Positions 1 to 8,918 of a DNA stretch of 35,763 bases are shown here, one piece after another; the first letter of the stretch is position 1, and each line of letters opens with the position of its first letter. The notes below the pieces were generated by a model, which was given only the letters and a program-made list of their open reading frames with translations, was not told the origin of the DNA and did not search any database. The position numbers were made by a program, and so were the translations under genes. The stretch lies in IMG/VR virus record IMGVR_UViG_3300038701_000950, positions 1 to 35,763 of that record, one strand, 5' to 3'. The stretch is from a virus.

Positions 1-158
1 GAAAAGAGGGAAGGGAAGGGAGAAAAAGAGGGGCGCAGTTTGGCAGCACCAAAAAAAGCGAGGCACTTTTAACGGTTTTCGGCCTCGTCGCCCTCGGTCA
101 CGGCCCCGGCTTTAACCGTTAGAGCGTCTCACCTAGTCTAACCGATTAACCGTTAAAG
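1..158. other. Left-end non-coding leader, possible part of the cos/packaging region
   Basis: No gene is visible here. Bases 1-33 are an uninterrupted purine tract. Bases 34-45 (CGCAGTTTGGCA) are repeated exactly at 35736-35747 near the other end. Just before the small terminase start there is a TTAACCG-rich stretch (about 141-156) related to the leader repeats of the leftward gene block. Lying next to the terminase genes, and opposite an HNH gene at the other end, this region is a reasonable place for a cos site, but no cohesive-end sequence can be proven from the window. Confidence 0.45.
34..45. repeat. 12-bp end repeat, left copy
   Basis: CGCAGTTTGGCA occurs here and again at 35736-35747. 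If the ends join, the copies lie about 60 bp apart, with a 16-base pyrimidine tract followed by a 33-base purine tract between them. The repeat may belong to a terminase recognition site, or it may mark an assembly junction. Confidence 0.5.
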
Positions 159-701
159 ATGTCCGATAAAAACGTAACGCCTATTTCCCCCGCCGTGGAT
201 TCCCTCGGGCGCAAGCGCTCACCTAACCAAGATCTCGGAAGGGCCGGTCGCCCGCAACCCGGCGACGGAGCTTTAACCCTAAAGTGTCCGAGCTTTTTAG
301 ACGTCCGAGGAAAAGAGGCATGGAAGCAAGCCGCCGCCGCGCTCCGGCGTAAAGGGATTTTAGACACGGCGGACGGTCGGCTCTTGGAACTCTTCGCGAG
401 TAGCTATTCTATTTTTCGACGCGCCGAGGCACTCGTTAAGAAAAACGGGCTCTTGATTAACCAGCCCGGCCCGCGCGGGAAGACGGTTAAGGTTAAAAAT
501 CCGGCCCTCGATATTCGCGCTAAAGCATGGCGAGAAGTTACGGAGCTTTTTTCCTCGCTTGGTATCGGTCCGATTGCTCGTCGTAAATTGTTCTTAACCG
601 ATTCCGAAGACGACGCGGAGGAAGACGCTTTCGCGGTTCTCATGAGAATGAGAGCGGAGCGAAAGCAAGCGGCGATTGAAAAAGCGAAAGCGAACAAGTG
701 A
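159..701 (+). CDS. terS: Phage terminase small subunit (P27-like)
   Basis: The 180-residue protein should recognise packaging sites in the phage DNA and hand it to the large terminase. The sequence fits the P27-type small terminase family: a Gly/Pro-rich N-terminus (GRPQPGDGALTLKCPSFL) and then a helical core (about residues 55-135) with the pattern W..AA..L...GILD..DG..LE..A..Y..F. This family is known to lie directly before a Terminase_1-type large subunit, as it does here. The ATG at 159 follows a TTAACCGTTAAAG leader with no Shine-Dalgarno sequence. The stop overlaps the GTG start of the large subunit (GTGA), which indicates translational coupling. Family is supported by pattern and position; DNA specificity is unknown. 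Confidence 0.85.
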   Translation: MSDKNVTPISPAVDSLGRKRSPNQDLGRAGRPQPGDGALTLKCPSFLDVRGKEAWKQAAAALRRKGILDTADGRLLELFASSYSIFRRAEALVKKNGLLINQPGPRGKTVKVKNPALDIRAKAWREVTELFSSLGIGPIARRKLFLTDSEDDAEEDAFAVLMRMRAERKQAAIEKAKANK

Positions 702-2395
702 GTATCGTTAAGCAATACGCGCTCGACGTTATCGCCGATAACGTTGTCGCTAATCATTACGTTAAACAAGCGGCGGCTCGTCATTTGTCGGATCTTGAAC
801 GCGGCGACGTTTACTATTGCGAAGAAACCGAAGAGGAGGTCTTGGCGTTCGCCCGAATGTTTTACCATTATCAAGGGCCGCTTTCGGGAACTTCTTTCGA
901 GCCCGAGCCGTTTCAAGCGTTCATCATTTGCTCTTGTTTGTGTTGGTTCCGCACGCGTGACGGACTTCGTCGATTCCGTTACGCTTATTGCGAGCTTCCT
1001 CGTAAAAACGCGAAGACGTTTCTCGCGGCGGTTATCGCTGGTTATCTTTTAAGCTTGGACGGGGAGGGAGGCGCGGAGGTTTATTCATGCGCTACCCAAA
1101 AAGCCCAAGCGTCGAAAGTGTGGAACGATTTTTATAAAATGGTTAAGCGATCTCCCGCGCTTGCTAATAGATTTGTCAAGCATTGGAACCACGTAGCTTT
1201 TCCGCCTCTCGATTCTCTCTTTCAGCCGTTAACCGGTAACTCGGAAAATCTCGACGGTCTTAACCCTCACGGTTCGATCAATGATGAGCTTCACGCGTGG
1301 AAGTCTCGCGACCTTTACGACGTCGTCGAGGACGGGATGGGAGCGCGGGAGCAACCTCTTGTCTTTAATATTACGACGGCGGGCGACAACTTGGAGGGGA
1401 TTTGCTACGAAGTCCGAGCCCATGCGGTTAACATCGTCGAATCGATAGAGAGGCCGGACGATTATTCCGACGACACGTTTTTCGTTTTCATCGCCACGGT
1501 TGACGAGAAGGAAATGGACAATCCCGACTTTTGGAAAGATCCTCGAATTTGGGCGATGGCTAACCCGGCTCTTGGCTCGGCAAAGCGTCTCGATTATATG
1601 GCGGACCAAGTAAAAAAAGTCGAGCAGATGCCCGGCAAGTTAAACACGCTACTAAGAAAACAGTTTGACGTGTGGGTAACCGGGACGTCGAAAGGGATCG
1701 ACGTTAAGAAATGGACGGACGAAATTAATATTGAGAATGACGAGTCGAAGTTACTCGGCCTCCATTGTCACGGCGGACTTGATCTCGCGGCGACCGTCGA
1801 TATTGCCGGTTACTGTTGGCTCTTCCCGCCGCAAGAGGGACTCGAAAAAATGACGGTTCTTTTCCGTTTTTTCGTTCCCCGGAATACCATCGAGAAGCGT
1901 TACAAGCATGATCGAGTCCCCTATCCTAAATGGTTCGCCGCTGGTCATTTGATCGAATGCGGGGAAGACGTGATCGATAACGACGTTATGTTTAACCGAA
2001 TTTACGAAGACGCGAGCAAGTTCGATATTCGATGCTTCGGTTTTGATCCGTGGAACGCTAATGATCTCGTCCGAAAGCTCCTCGAAAATTCTTTCGATAT
2101 GGTCAGGATGCGCCAAGGGATTCCGACACTCGCAGCCCCGACGAAAGATCTTGAAACCCGCGTAACCGCCTCGACGATTCGTTGTTTGAATAATCCCGTT
2201 ATGACATGGATGATACGAAACGCGGTTTTTACCGAAGATGAGAACGGGAACAAGCGACCGAATAAAAAGAAGTCCCGCGAGAAAATCGACGGCGTGGTAA
2301 TGCTCGTTATGGCGCTAGGCCGGTATCTTTCAACGGTAGAGCCGGACGATGACGAGGAAGAAATCTACGGAGACGAGGACTTGCTTATTATTTAA
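698..2395 (+). CDS. terL: Phage terminase large subunit (ATPase and nuclease)
   Basis: The 565-residue protein is the packaging motor that pumps DNA into the prohead and cuts the concatemer. An N-terminal ATPase domain shows a Walker A-like motif PRKNAKT (residues 101-107; many relatives have RKNGKT) and a Walker B motif SINDELHAW with acidic residues 196-197. The C-terminal half carries nuclease-type acidic motifs (GGLDLAATVDIAG, later FGFDPWNAND). Length is normal for Terminase_1/HK97-type large subunits. The start is GTG at 698, overlapping the terS stop. The Gly-to-Ala change in Walker A is mild and probably tolerated. Confidence 0.95.
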   Translation: MSIVKQYALDVIADNVVANHYVKQAAARHLSDLERGDVYYCEETEEEVLAFARMFYHYQGPLSGTSFEPEPFQAFIICSCLCWFRTRDGLRRFRYAYCELPRKNAKTFLAAVIAGYLLSLDGEGGAEVYSCATQKAQASKVWNDFYKMVKRSPALANRFVKHWNHVAFPPLDSLFQPLTGNSENLDGLNPHGSINDELHAWKSRDLYDVVEDGMGAREQPLVFNITTAGDNLEGICYEVRAHAVNIVESIERPDDYSDDTFFVFIATVDEKEMDNPDFWKDPRIWAMANPALGSAKRLDYMADQVKKVEQMPGKLNTLLRKQFDVWVTGTSKGIDVKKWTDEINIENDESKLLGLHCHGGLDLAATVDIAGYCWLFPPQEGLEKMTVLFRFFVPRNTIEKRYKHDRVPYPKWFAAGHLIECGEDVIDNDVMFNRIYEDASKFDIRCFGFDPWNANDLVRKLLENSFDMVRMRQGIPTLAAPTKDLETRVTASTIRCLNNPVMTWMIRNAVFTEDENGNKRPNKKKSREKIDGVVMLVMALGRYLSTVEPDDDEEEIYGDEDLLII

Positions 2396-2419
2396 AAGTC
2401 GTTAAGATTTCGCTTGTCA

Positions 2420-3706
2420 ATGGGTTTACTCTCTAAAAAACGTCCTTCGAGCGCGGACTCGCCTTCGGTTGCTAGCCTTCCGATTAAGGCGTTACCGCCT
2501 CGTCGTGACGTTCAAAACTCGACTCTCGCAAACCCCGACGAAGATTTTCTCCGGGCGTTATGGCAAGGTGCGGAGAGTTCGTCCGGCGTTAAGGTCACTC
2601 CGCTAAAAGCGATGGGCGTTTCTACCGTCTTCGCTTGCGTTCGTATCCTGTGCCGCACGATTGCGACTATGCCCGTCGATGTTTTCGTTAAAGACGAGAC
2701 CGGCGCTCTCGTCGCCGCCGAGGACAAAGCGACGCTTCGCCGCCTTCTCACGTTAAAGCCTAACGAGGAGATGACCGCTTACAATTTCAAGACGTCGGTT
2801 CAATATCACCTCGGCTTGCGTAACCTCTCTTACGCTCAAATCCAACGGAACCGCCTCGGCGAGCCTATCGGTTTAATTCCGCTTCACCGCGACGACGTGG
2901 TTATGATGCGAACGCAACCGAAAGCGAAAAATCTTTCCGGCGAGTTACGTTACAAAGTCAAAGGCGAGACGCTCGGCCCTTCCGAAATTCTTCGCATTGT
3001 CGATTTTACTCGCGACGGTATTAGCGGCGTCGATGTCGCGACCGCCGCTAACGACGTTCTCGGTCTCGCGATTGCGCTCGATCAATCCGCCTCAAAGTCA
3101 TTCGCTAACGGATCGAGACTAGGCGGCGTGCTTCACACTGATAACAAACTCGACCCGACTCGACGCGATTCGTTAAAGGCGCAAATGGAAAACCAGTATT
3201 CTGGCGTCGGGAATGTCGGTAAGACTCTTGTTTTAGAGCAAGGTTTAAAGTGGATGCAAACGCAATCGACTAACCGCGACGCCGAGTTTAACGAATCTCG
3301 CAAAAGCCAAGCTTACGAGATTTGCCGCTTGTTCGGGGTCCAACCTCACCAAGTCGGAATCTTGCAAGACGCGACGCTTAATAACGTCGAGTCGATGTCG
3401 ATTGAATACTTGAAATATGGGGTTATGCCTATGGTTTCGATGTGGGAGCAGTCCCTCGCTTGTGCCCTCCTAACCGACGAAGAAATTGAAGCTGGATACT
3501 GTATTCGCTTTGACTTCTCGGATTTACTTCGCGCGGACATTAAGTCGCTAGCCGATTACTTCTCGAAAGGCCGTCAATGGGGATGGCTGACCGCCGACGA
3601 GGTCCGCGAAGCAATGAACAAAAACCCGCTTCCCGACGGAGAAGGAAAAGGCGTGCTTTCTCCGTTAAACATGATCGATTCAAACAACCCGCCGCCTTCC
3701 GAATAA
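2420..3706 (+). CDS. Portal protein (HK97 family)
   Basis: This 428-residue protein should form the dodecameric ring at the capsid vertex through which DNA enters and leaves. The sequence matches HK97-type portals: VSTVFACVRILCRTIATMPV near the N-terminus, the stem region LDQSASKSFANGSRLGGVL, and the conserved pattern ESRKSQAYEICRLFGVQPH followed by N(V)ESMSIEYLKYGV. ATG at 2420 is preferred over TTG at 2414; neither has a Shine-Dalgarno sequence. The stop overlaps the next gene by one base (TAATG). Its place between terminase and prohead protease is the standard HK97 order. Confidence 0.95.
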   Translation: MGLLSKKRPSSADSPSVASLPIKALPPRRDVQNSTLANPDEDFLRALWQGAESSSGVKVTPLKAMGVSTVFACVRILCRTIATMPVDVFVKDETGALVAAEDKATLRRLLTLKPNEEMTAYNFKTSVQYHLGLRNLSYAQIQRNRLGEPIGLIPLHRDDVVMMRTQPKAKNLSGELRYKVKGETLGPSEILRIVDFTRDGISGVDVATAANDVLGLAIALDQSASKSFANGSRLGGVLHTDNKLDPTRRDSLKAQMENQYSGVGNVGKTLVLEQGLKWMQTQSTNRDAEFNESRKSQAYEICRLFGVQPHQVGILQDATLNNVESMSIEYLKYGVMPMVSMWEQSLACALLTDEEIEAGYCIRFDFSDLLRADIKSLADYFSKGRQWGWLTADEVREAMNKNPLPDGEGKGVLSPLNMIDSNNPPPSE

Positions 3707-4596
3707 TGAAAACTAAATCACTGTCTCTAATCGCTTTGGCGGGTCTTTTATCGGACTCCGCCTTTCTCCGTTTTAACAAGAAGGACAAAAAGAAAGGGTC
3801 GGAGCCCGCCGTTGATATTATCGAGTTCGTAAAAGCGAGAAAGGTTAACAAGAAGCTCGCGAAGAACGCGTCGAAAGATTGGCTTCGTATCGTTAACCAA
3901 GAAGGGAGCCGAGAAGCGACGATTTATATTTACGACGAAATTTCGTGGTTTGGAATTTTAGCCGAAGACGTCATTTCTCAAATTCAAGACCTCGACGTCG
4001 ATACGATTCACGTCCGTATTAACTCACCCGGAGGAAGCGTCTTCGAGGGCGTTGCCATTGCGAATCTATTAAAAGCACACAAAGCGAAGATCGTTACGTA
4101 TAACGACTCTCTCGCGGCTTCCATCGCGACGATTATCTTCCTCGCCGGTGACGAGCGCCACGTCGCCGATAACTCGCTTTTCATGATGCACAAACCTTCC
4201 TCGATTGTTTGGGGGACGGCGGACGAAATGAGACAAGAAGCGGAAGTCCTCGACATGATCGAGGGAACGCTTTTGACGACTTACGAGAACGCTTCCAATC
4301 TGGAGCGCTCCGAACTAACGGATATGATCGACGCTGAGACTTGGCTTGACGCCGAGCAATGCGTCGAGCACGGCTTCGCCGACGAAGAGTTCGAGGCGTC
4401 ACAAATGGCGGCAAAAGCGGACCGCTCTAAGTTTGATTTTTCCGCGTTCCTTAACGCTCCCGAGACCGCTTCTCGGAAAAACAAATCTGCGACCAAAACT
4501 TCACCGCCGAAAGGTGACGAGGGGCCGGTTAACGAAACGCCGCCTCTTGCTCTCCTAGAATTGGAAGCGGAGGCTTTGCAACTAAACCAAAACTAA
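3706..4596 (+). CDS. ClpP/S49-type prohead protease
   Basis: This 296-residue serine protease should mature the capsid by cleaving scaffold regions of head proteins. The ClpP fold is clear: INSPGGSVFEG, then LAASIATIIFLAGDERH with the likely nucleophile Ser139, then MMHKPSS with the likely catalytic His162; the acidic partner is probably in DMIDAETWLDAE. The ATG at 3706 overlaps the portal stop (TAATG). The open frame extends upstream into the portal gene, but that part is out-of-frame shadow. The first 20 residues (SLSLIALAGLL) are hydrophobic, which is odd for a cytoplasmic protease; they could be a removable propeptide. The 80-residue tail after the protease domain may be a scaffold-like segment. 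Confidence 0.9.
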   Translation: MKTKSLSLIALAGLLSDSAFLRFNKKDKKKGSEPAVDIIEFVKARKVNKKLAKNASKDWLRIVNQEGSREATIYIYDEISWFGILAEDVISQIQDLDVDTIHVRINSPGGSVFEGVAIANLLKAHKAKIVTYNDSLAASIATIIFLAGDERHVADNSLFMMHKPSSIVWGTADEMRQEAEVLDMIEGTLLTTYENASNLERSELTDMIDAETWLDAEQCVEHGFADEEFEASQMAAKADRSKFDFSAFLNAPETASRKNKSATKTSPPKGDEGPVNETPPLALLELEAEALQLNQN

Positions 4597-4603
4597 AAAT
4601 ACA

Positions 4604-5968
4604 ATGAATCGAAAAGCATTGCTAAAGAAACGCAAGGCGGCACTCGCTAAACTGAATGGCCTCCTCGCAACCGCCCGCGACGAAAATCGCGAACTTACCG
4701 CCGACGAGCTTAACGACTATAACGCGGCAAAAGCCGACGTCGAAAGCGCGAATAACGCTCTCGACCTTTTGGACGAAAACGAGCGCATGAACGCCGACAC
4801 GGAAGCGCGAGAGCGAACCGCTAACGAGCCGACTCGTCGTCCTCTCGTCGGAGATCCCGCTAACTCGGGCAATTCAGAAAGCGAAGAGCGCGACCTTGAC
4901 CGCTTCTCTATGACGAGCTTCCTTCGCGGCGCTGTTAACCGCGCGACGGGCGACGGCGAGCCTCTCGAAGGTATCGAGCGCGAGATGGCGCAAGAGGCCC
5001 GTAACGAGGCACAAAATCACGGCGTCGATCTTAAAGGACTTGGCGTCCCGCAAATGATCCTTAATCATCGGAGCCGTAATAACGCAATGACCGTTACCGG
5101 AACCGGCGGAAACGCGGGCGGCGACTTGGTCCCAACCGAGCTTCGCTCTATGGTGGACATTCTTCGCGATAACATGGTCTTGTCTCAACTCGGCGCGACC
5201 TTTATCGGCGGACTGCAAGGAAACGTCGAATGGCCTCGTATCATCGACGGCACGGAGCCGACGGAGAAAGGCGAGAACGCCGAAGCGGACGTCCGCACCC
5301 TTGGGACGGGAATCATTCGCTCGACTCCTCACCGCTTGCCGGTCGTTTCGGAATACTCGACGCAACTTCTTTTGCAAGGGTCTCCCGACGTCGAGAGCTT
5401 CATTCGTCAAGACCTCATGACGTCGATTGCGCTTCGCATGGAACGTCAAGCAATTAACGGCGACGGAGCGGGCGACAATGTCCTCGGGCTTCTCAATACC
5501 GCCGGAATCGGCGCGGTCGCGGGCGGAGCTAACGGCGCGGCTCCTACCGAGGATCATTTGATTGATCTCGAAGGAGCGGTCGAGCTTCTTAACGCTCTCG
5601 ACGGAAACCTCGGGTATCTCACAAATACCAAGGTTAAAACCAAGCTCAAGAAAACCCGAATCGAGGCCGGTCAAACCGATAAAGTTTGGAGTCGTGAAAA
5701 CGAACTTAACGGTTACGGAAATGTCGCGGTTACTAACCTCGTCCCTTCTAACCTCACTAAAGGAAGCGCTAACGCCATCGCGTCGGCTATCATCTTCGGT
5801 AACTTCTCCGACATGCTTCTTAACCAGTGGGGAGGGCTCGACGTTCTCGTTAACCCTTACACTAAGGATTCTCAAGGACTTATTCGCGTAACCGTTTCGA
5901 CTTTCTTCGACATGGTTCTCCGTCGCGCCGCTTCTTTCGCGGCAATGAAAGACGCTCTTACTTCCTAA
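4604..5968 (+). CDS. Major capsid protein (HK97 fold)
   Basis: This 454-residue protein should build the icosahedral shell. Residues 1-100 form a charged helical region (KKRKAALAKLNGLL...ADVESANNALDLLDE) typical of the delta scaffolding domain that the neighbouring protease removes. The rest has HK97 signatures: GGDLVPTELRSMVDILRDN, WPRIIDGTEPTEKGENAE, SIALRMERQAINGDG and a C-terminal DMVLRRAASFAAMKDA. It follows the protease after only 7 bases (leader AAAAATACA, no Shine-Dalgarno). Cleavage probably lies between residues 95 and 160; the exact site cannot be read from the sequence. Confidence 0.95.
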   Translation: MNRKALLKKRKAALAKLNGLLATARDENRELTADELNDYNAAKADVESANNALDLLDENERMNADTEARERTANEPTRRPLVGDPANSGNSESEERDLDRFSMTSFLRGAVNRATGDGEPLEGIEREMAQEARNEAQNHGVDLKGLGVPQMILNHRSRNNAMTVTGTGGNAGGDLVPTELRSMVDILRDNMVLSQLGATFIGGLQGNVEWPRIIDGTEPTEKGENAEADVRTLGTGIIRSTPHRLPVVSEYSTQLLLQGSPDVESFIRQDLMTSIALRMERQAINGDGAGDNVLGLLNTAGIGAVAGGANGAAPTEDHLIDLEGAVELLNALDGNLGYLTNTKVKTKLKKTRIEAGQTDKVWSRENELNGYGNVAVTNLVPSNLTKGSANAIASAIIFGNFSDMLLNQWGGLDVLVNPYTKDSQGLIRVTVSTFFDMVLRRAASFAAMKDALTS

Positions 5969-6033
5969 GACGTTTCACTAAATCGGCTCGACGCTTCGGC
6001 GTCGGGCCTCAATCTTAACTAGACAAAAACATT

Positions 6034-6249
6034 ATGAAAAAAGGTGATAAAGTCGGCGTGATTTCCGACTTCCATACTAAGGACGGAATTTTCCATCGCG
6101 GGAAAAACGTCGAAATCGGCAAAGACCTCTCGCTCGAAGACGCTAAAGAAGCGGCTATCGCGGGACGCCTTGCCACGCCCGCTGCTGCGGAGAAGGTCGC
6201 GAAAGCTGACAAAGCCGCCGCTGATAAAGCGGACAAGGGTAGCAAGTAA
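6034..6249 (+). CDS. Small Ala/Lys-rich protein after the capsid gene
   Basis: This 71-residue protein is not recognised with certainty. The first 45 residues (KKGDKVGVISDFHTKDGIFHRGKNVEIG) look like a small beta-domain, and the tail is Ala/Lys/Asp-rich. A short gene between capsid and first connector often encodes a head decoration or head-completion protein, and that is the likeliest role here. The start ATG at 6034 sits in an A-rich leader (ACAAAAACATT). Function is inferred from position only. Confidence 0.6.
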   Translation: MKKGDKVGVISDFHTKDGIFHRGKNVEIGKDLSLEDAKEAAIAGRLATPAAAEKVAKADKAAADKADKGSK

Positions 6250-6261
6250 CCCTTTTTAACG

Positions 6262-6846
6262 ATGATTCTGGGATTTACGGTTAGATCGAGAACTTTTGAC
6301 GCAAGCGCGGACTCTGAGGAGTTGGCGCTCGTTAAGGACTTTTTGCGGGTGTCGCACTCGTTTGATGACCTAACCGTAATCCCGGCGTCTATCGAAGCCG
6401 CTCTCGAATACTGCGAAGCTTGCGGTAACGTCGCTTACGTCGATTGCGAAATCGAGGCGACTTTTTCTTCTATTGGTTCCGACGGGGTCGAACTTCCTTT
6501 AACCGCGCTCCGCGCTATTACCAGCGTTGAGCGTTTTACGGACGGCGCTTTTGTTACTCTTTCGGATTCTGCTTACTCGGTCGGCACGCTAGCGACGGAG
6601 ACAACACCGGCGCGACTTTATATCGAAGACGGGATCGACCCCGACTCGGGGGAAGGTCCACGTTACCGAGTCGTTTATCGGGCCGGTCTTAGCGCCACTC
6701 TTGGCGAGCTTTCTAACCGTTTGAAAATGGGGATTCTTCTTGCGGTTAATCATTTTTACGCTCATCGCAACGAGCAAAATCCCGATAAGACAATTCCGAG
6801 AAGCGTTTCGGATTTGGTAACGATTAACCGAAGTCCCGTTTTATGA
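6262..6846 (+). CDS. Head-tail connector (gp6/adaptor-like)
   Basis: The 194-residue protein fits the phage adaptor family (HK97 gp6, SPP1 gp15 type) that docks under the portal. An N-terminal helical part (LALVKDFLRVSHSFDDLTVIPASIEAALEYCEA) is followed by a beta insertion (LRAITSVERF, YRVVYRAGL) and a final helix (LKMGILLAVNHFYAHRNEQ), the usual order in this family. Its stop overlaps the next start (ATGA). The slot after the capsid gene supports the call. Confidence 0.8.
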   Translation: MILGFTVRSRTFDASADSEELALVKDFLRVSHSFDDLTVIPASIEAALEYCEACGNVAYVDCEIEATFSSIGSDGVELPLTALRAITSVERFTDGAFVTLSDSAYSVGTLATETTPARLYIEDGIDPDSGEGPRYRVVYRAGLSATLGELSNRLKMGILLAVNHFYAHRNEQNPDKTIPRSVSDLVTINRSPVL

Positions 6847-7205
6847 ATACCGGAAGAATGGATGGGAAAGTTTTTGTCGATTCTCCCGATTTCACTAGAG
6901 ACAACCTCGGCGAAGTTAGCGAAAACTTTTCCGAGGTCGCTTTCGTTTGGAGGGAGAAGCGTTTTTTGCGGGGAAGGGAAGCGGACGAAGCGCGTTCTCA
7001 GTTTCCCGAGGCTTCGGTTATTTTCGAGATTTGGTATTCCGACGAGGTCTCTTCTATTACGACCGATTGGAGGTTAAGGGAGGAGAACGGCGATAAGTTT
7101 TCCGTTATTGATTCGATCCCCGTTCCCAGAGGAAGACCCGAAAAACTGATGATTTATTGCAAGGGACGGCAAGCGCCCGAAACTCCTACGAGCGATGAAG
7201 AATGA
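6843..7205 (+). CDS. Head closure / head-tail joining protein
   Basis: The 120-residue protein fits the phage head-tail joining (stopper) family: a small beta barrel with the pattern FVWREKRFLRGREADEAR followed by VIFEIWYSDEVSSITTDWRL and FSVIDSIPVPRGRPEKLMIYC. Such proteins plug the connector after packaging. It overlaps both neighbours by a few bases, in the canonical adaptor-stopper-gp10 order. Confidence 0.8.
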   Translation: MNTGRMDGKVFVDSPDFTRDNLGEVSENFSEVAFVWREKRFLRGREADEARSQFPEASVIFEIWYSDEVSSITTDWRLREENGDKFSVIDSIPVPRGRPEKLMIYCKGRQAPETPTSDEE

Positions 7206-7665
7206 TTTTAAAATGGTCCTTAGAAAAAAGGATTATGACAAAGCGTTAAGAAAGCTCGAAGCGTTAGGCGAGTCGGCGATTCGTCGCGGGATGCGTGAGA
7301 GCCTTCGGGCGGCGGCGAAGCCCGGAATTAAATCGATGCGGACAAAAACCGCGACGGAATCGAAAGCGTTAAGAAGGTCAATCGGCGTTCGAGTCAAAGC
7401 GTATCCGGCATCGAAAAACGCTTACGCTATTGTCGGCCCTCGTCGTGGTGTTACTTCGGTTTGGAATGGAAAACGTCGAGCCCCGGTTTTCTATGCTCAT
7501 CTTATCAATAACGGCTTTAATCACGTTCGTTCCGGTCGCTCTATCGCGGGGACTCATTTTGTGGACCGGGCGTTAGCGGACAGCAAGGGGGCGATGCGAC
7601 GCGCCTATAACCAAGAAATTGGAAAGCGTATCATGAAACACGCGCACCGTTTAGCGAAGAAATGA
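7195..7665 (+). CDS. HK97 gp10-like tail completion / neck protein
   Basis: The 156-residue basic protein resembles HK97 gp10: an N-terminal helix (LRKLEALGESAIRRGMRESLRAAAKPGIKSMR), then IGVRVKAYPASKNAYAIVGPRRG, and a closing AHLINNGFNHVRSGRSIAGTHFVDRAL motif, a family hallmark. It should sit at the top of the tail or neck. The ATG at 7195 lies inside the end of the stopper gene, and the stop overlaps the next ATG (ATGA). Confidence 0.85.
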   Translation: MKNDFKMVLRKKDYDKALRKLEALGESAIRRGMRESLRAAAKPGIKSMRTKTATESKALRRSIGVRVKAYPASKNAYAIVGPRRGVTSVWNGKRRAPVFYAHLINNGFNHVRSGRSIAGTHFVDRALADSKGAMRRAYNQEIGKRIMKHAHRLAKK

Positions 7666-8102
7666 GCGACTTATTACTCCATACGAAAATCGTCGAAATC
7701 CTTAACGAAAACCCCGCTTTTACCGTTCTCGTCGGAAAGCGGCTTTTCCCTTCCGAGGCTTCCAATAATTCAAGCGAGGAAGTTTACGTCGTTTACGATC
7801 AAATCGCAGGGGAAGACGACAAAACGCACCAAGGAGACACCGAGACCCCGGTTTCGGTCTTTGAGTTTAAAATTTATTCCCCCTCGGCACGGGGACGACT
7901 GGAAGTTTCCGACGCGTTGAATAGTGCGCTAGTGACGTCGGAACTCACGGAAAGGGCCGGTTTCGCTTTGTCCAGCGTGGACCGTGAATACGTGTATGAC
8001 TCTAAGGAGTCGGTTACTCGCGAGAAAGCGGGTCGTCGAGTCCTTTATCGAAGGCTTGTCAACTATCGAGTTAGATGGCAAGATAAATCCGCAATCAGTT
8101 AA
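7662..8102 (+). CDS. Tail terminator-like protein (DUF3168 type)
   Basis: The 146-residue protein has the pattern of DUF3168/tail terminator proteins: LHTKIVEILNENPAFTVLVGKRLFP near the start, VYVVYDQIAGEDDKTHQGDT, then FEFKIYSPSARGRLEVSDAL and YRRLVNYRVRW. These proteins cap the tail tube and set the junction with the head. It lies between the gp10-like and tail tube genes, as expected. Confidence 0.8.
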   Translation: MSDLLLHTKIVEILNENPAFTVLVGKRLFPSEASNNSSEEVYVVYDQIAGEDDKTHQGDTETPVSVFEFKIYSPSARGRLEVSDALNSALVTSELTERAGFALSSVDREYVYDSKESVTREKAGRRVLYRRLVNYRVRWQDKSAIS

Positions 8103-8113
8103 CCGATTAAACT

Positions 8114-8539
8114 ATGAAATACCACGCTTACGGAGCTTTGCTCCAATACGAAGACCCTAATAACGCCGGGACGTTTATTAACGTCGCGGAGATCAAGGAC
8201 ATTTCCGGCCCCGGAGAGTCACTCGACATGGTCGATTCAACCACCCATACGAGCCCTAACGCAACCCGAGAATTTCTTCCCGGTCTTCTCGACCCCGGCG
8301 AAGTTTCGTTTGCCATTGCTTACGACCCCGAAGACTCCACTGGTCAAGCGTTTTTGAAATCTTCACTTCGTTCTCGCACGGAGCGGACTTTCCGAATCGT
8401 TAGCAAGACTACGAATAACGCTTATCGTCAATTTGACGGTTACGTTATGCAGTTCGAGCCGAAAGACCCGGTCGAGGGAATTATCGAAGCGGACTTCGCA
8501 ATCAAAGTCACCGGACAAGTTACCGAAGGCACGGTCTAA
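8114..8539 (+). CDS. Major tail tube protein
   Basis: This 141-residue protein should polymerise into the tail tube. The sequence fits small siphovirus tube proteins: MKYHAYGALLQYEDP, VAEIKDISGPGESLDMVDSTTH and a later FLPGLLDPGEVSFAIAYDP motif, ending in beta-strands with IIEADFAIKVTGQV. It is preceded by an AACCGATTAAACT leader with no Shine-Dalgarno. Its place before the chaperone frameshift pair and tape measure is canonical. Confidence 0.9.
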   Translation: MKYHAYGALLQYEDPNNAGTFINVAEIKDISGPGESLDMVDSTTHTSPNATREFLPGLLDPGEVSFAIAYDPEDSTGQAFLKSSLRSRTERTFRIVSKTTNNAYRQFDGYVMQFEPKDPVEGIIEADFAIKVTGQVTEGTV

Positions 8540-8567
8540 ATAATTTCAAGTCTCACAATCAATTATT

Positions 8568-8918
8568 ATGGCAAAGAAAAGTAAAGTTGCGTTAAAGGCT
8601 AGTATTTCGTTATTCGTTCCGACTGGAGAAGTTGACGAGGAAACCGGAGAGGAAATCCGCGAGGAAAAAAAGTTTCCTGTCCGGTGGAATCGTCGAGCTA
8701 TTTTCCGAATGTCGGAGGCGGGTTACGAGAAGCAAGTTGACGGAAAGGATTTCGCTTTCATGGTTACTCTTGTTTGGGCGTGTATTGACATTAGCAAGGG
8801 ACGCCCCGAGCGAGAAGACGTCGCGGATTATATCCCCGAAGATGAAGCGAAAGCCGAAAAAGTTTTTTCGACTGTTCTCGGTTTAATCAATGATTCTGAT
8901 ACGGGAAAAAAGGGTTAG
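8568..8918 (+). CDS. Tail assembly chaperone, zero-frame product (G-type)
   Basis: The 116-residue protein lies in the slot of lambda gpG-like chaperones, between tube protein and tape measure. Visible: FPVRWNRRAIFRMSEAGY and a helical C-terminal part. It ends with DTGKKG and a TAG stop directly after a perfect A AAA AAG slippery heptamer (8906-8912), so a minority of ribosomes should continue in the -1 frame and make a 219-residue G-T type fusion. Such chaperones coat the tape measure during tail assembly and are absent from the virion. Confidence 0.8.
   Translation: MAKKSKVALKASISLFVPTGEVDEETGEEIREEKKFPVRWNRRAIFRMSEAGYEKQVDGKDFAFMVTLVWACIDISKGRPEREDVADYIPEDEAKAEKVFSTVLGLINDSDTGKKG
8906..8912 (+). 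promoter_or_regulatory. Programmed -1 ribosomal frameshift site
   Basis: The heptamer A AAA AAG is in frame with the upstream chaperone gene (codons AAA 8907-8909 and AAG 8910-8912). It is the same slippery site as in E. coli dnaX. After a -1 slip the ribosome reads GGG TTA GAC CCC GGC TTG with no stop and enters the frame that stays open to 9226. Zero-frame reading stops two codons later (TAG 8916-8918). No clear downstream stimulatory hairpin was identified by eye. Confidence 0.85.

Noticed and set aside
3577-3705. Upstream extension of the prohead protease frame
   Set aside because: It overlaps the portal gene end; the TAATG junction at 3704-3708 gives a natural start.
4874-5875. 333-codon open frame on the minus strand across the capsid gene
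   Set aside because: It lies wholly opposite the major capsid gene, has no recognisable protein features, and its openness follows from the capsid codon pattern.
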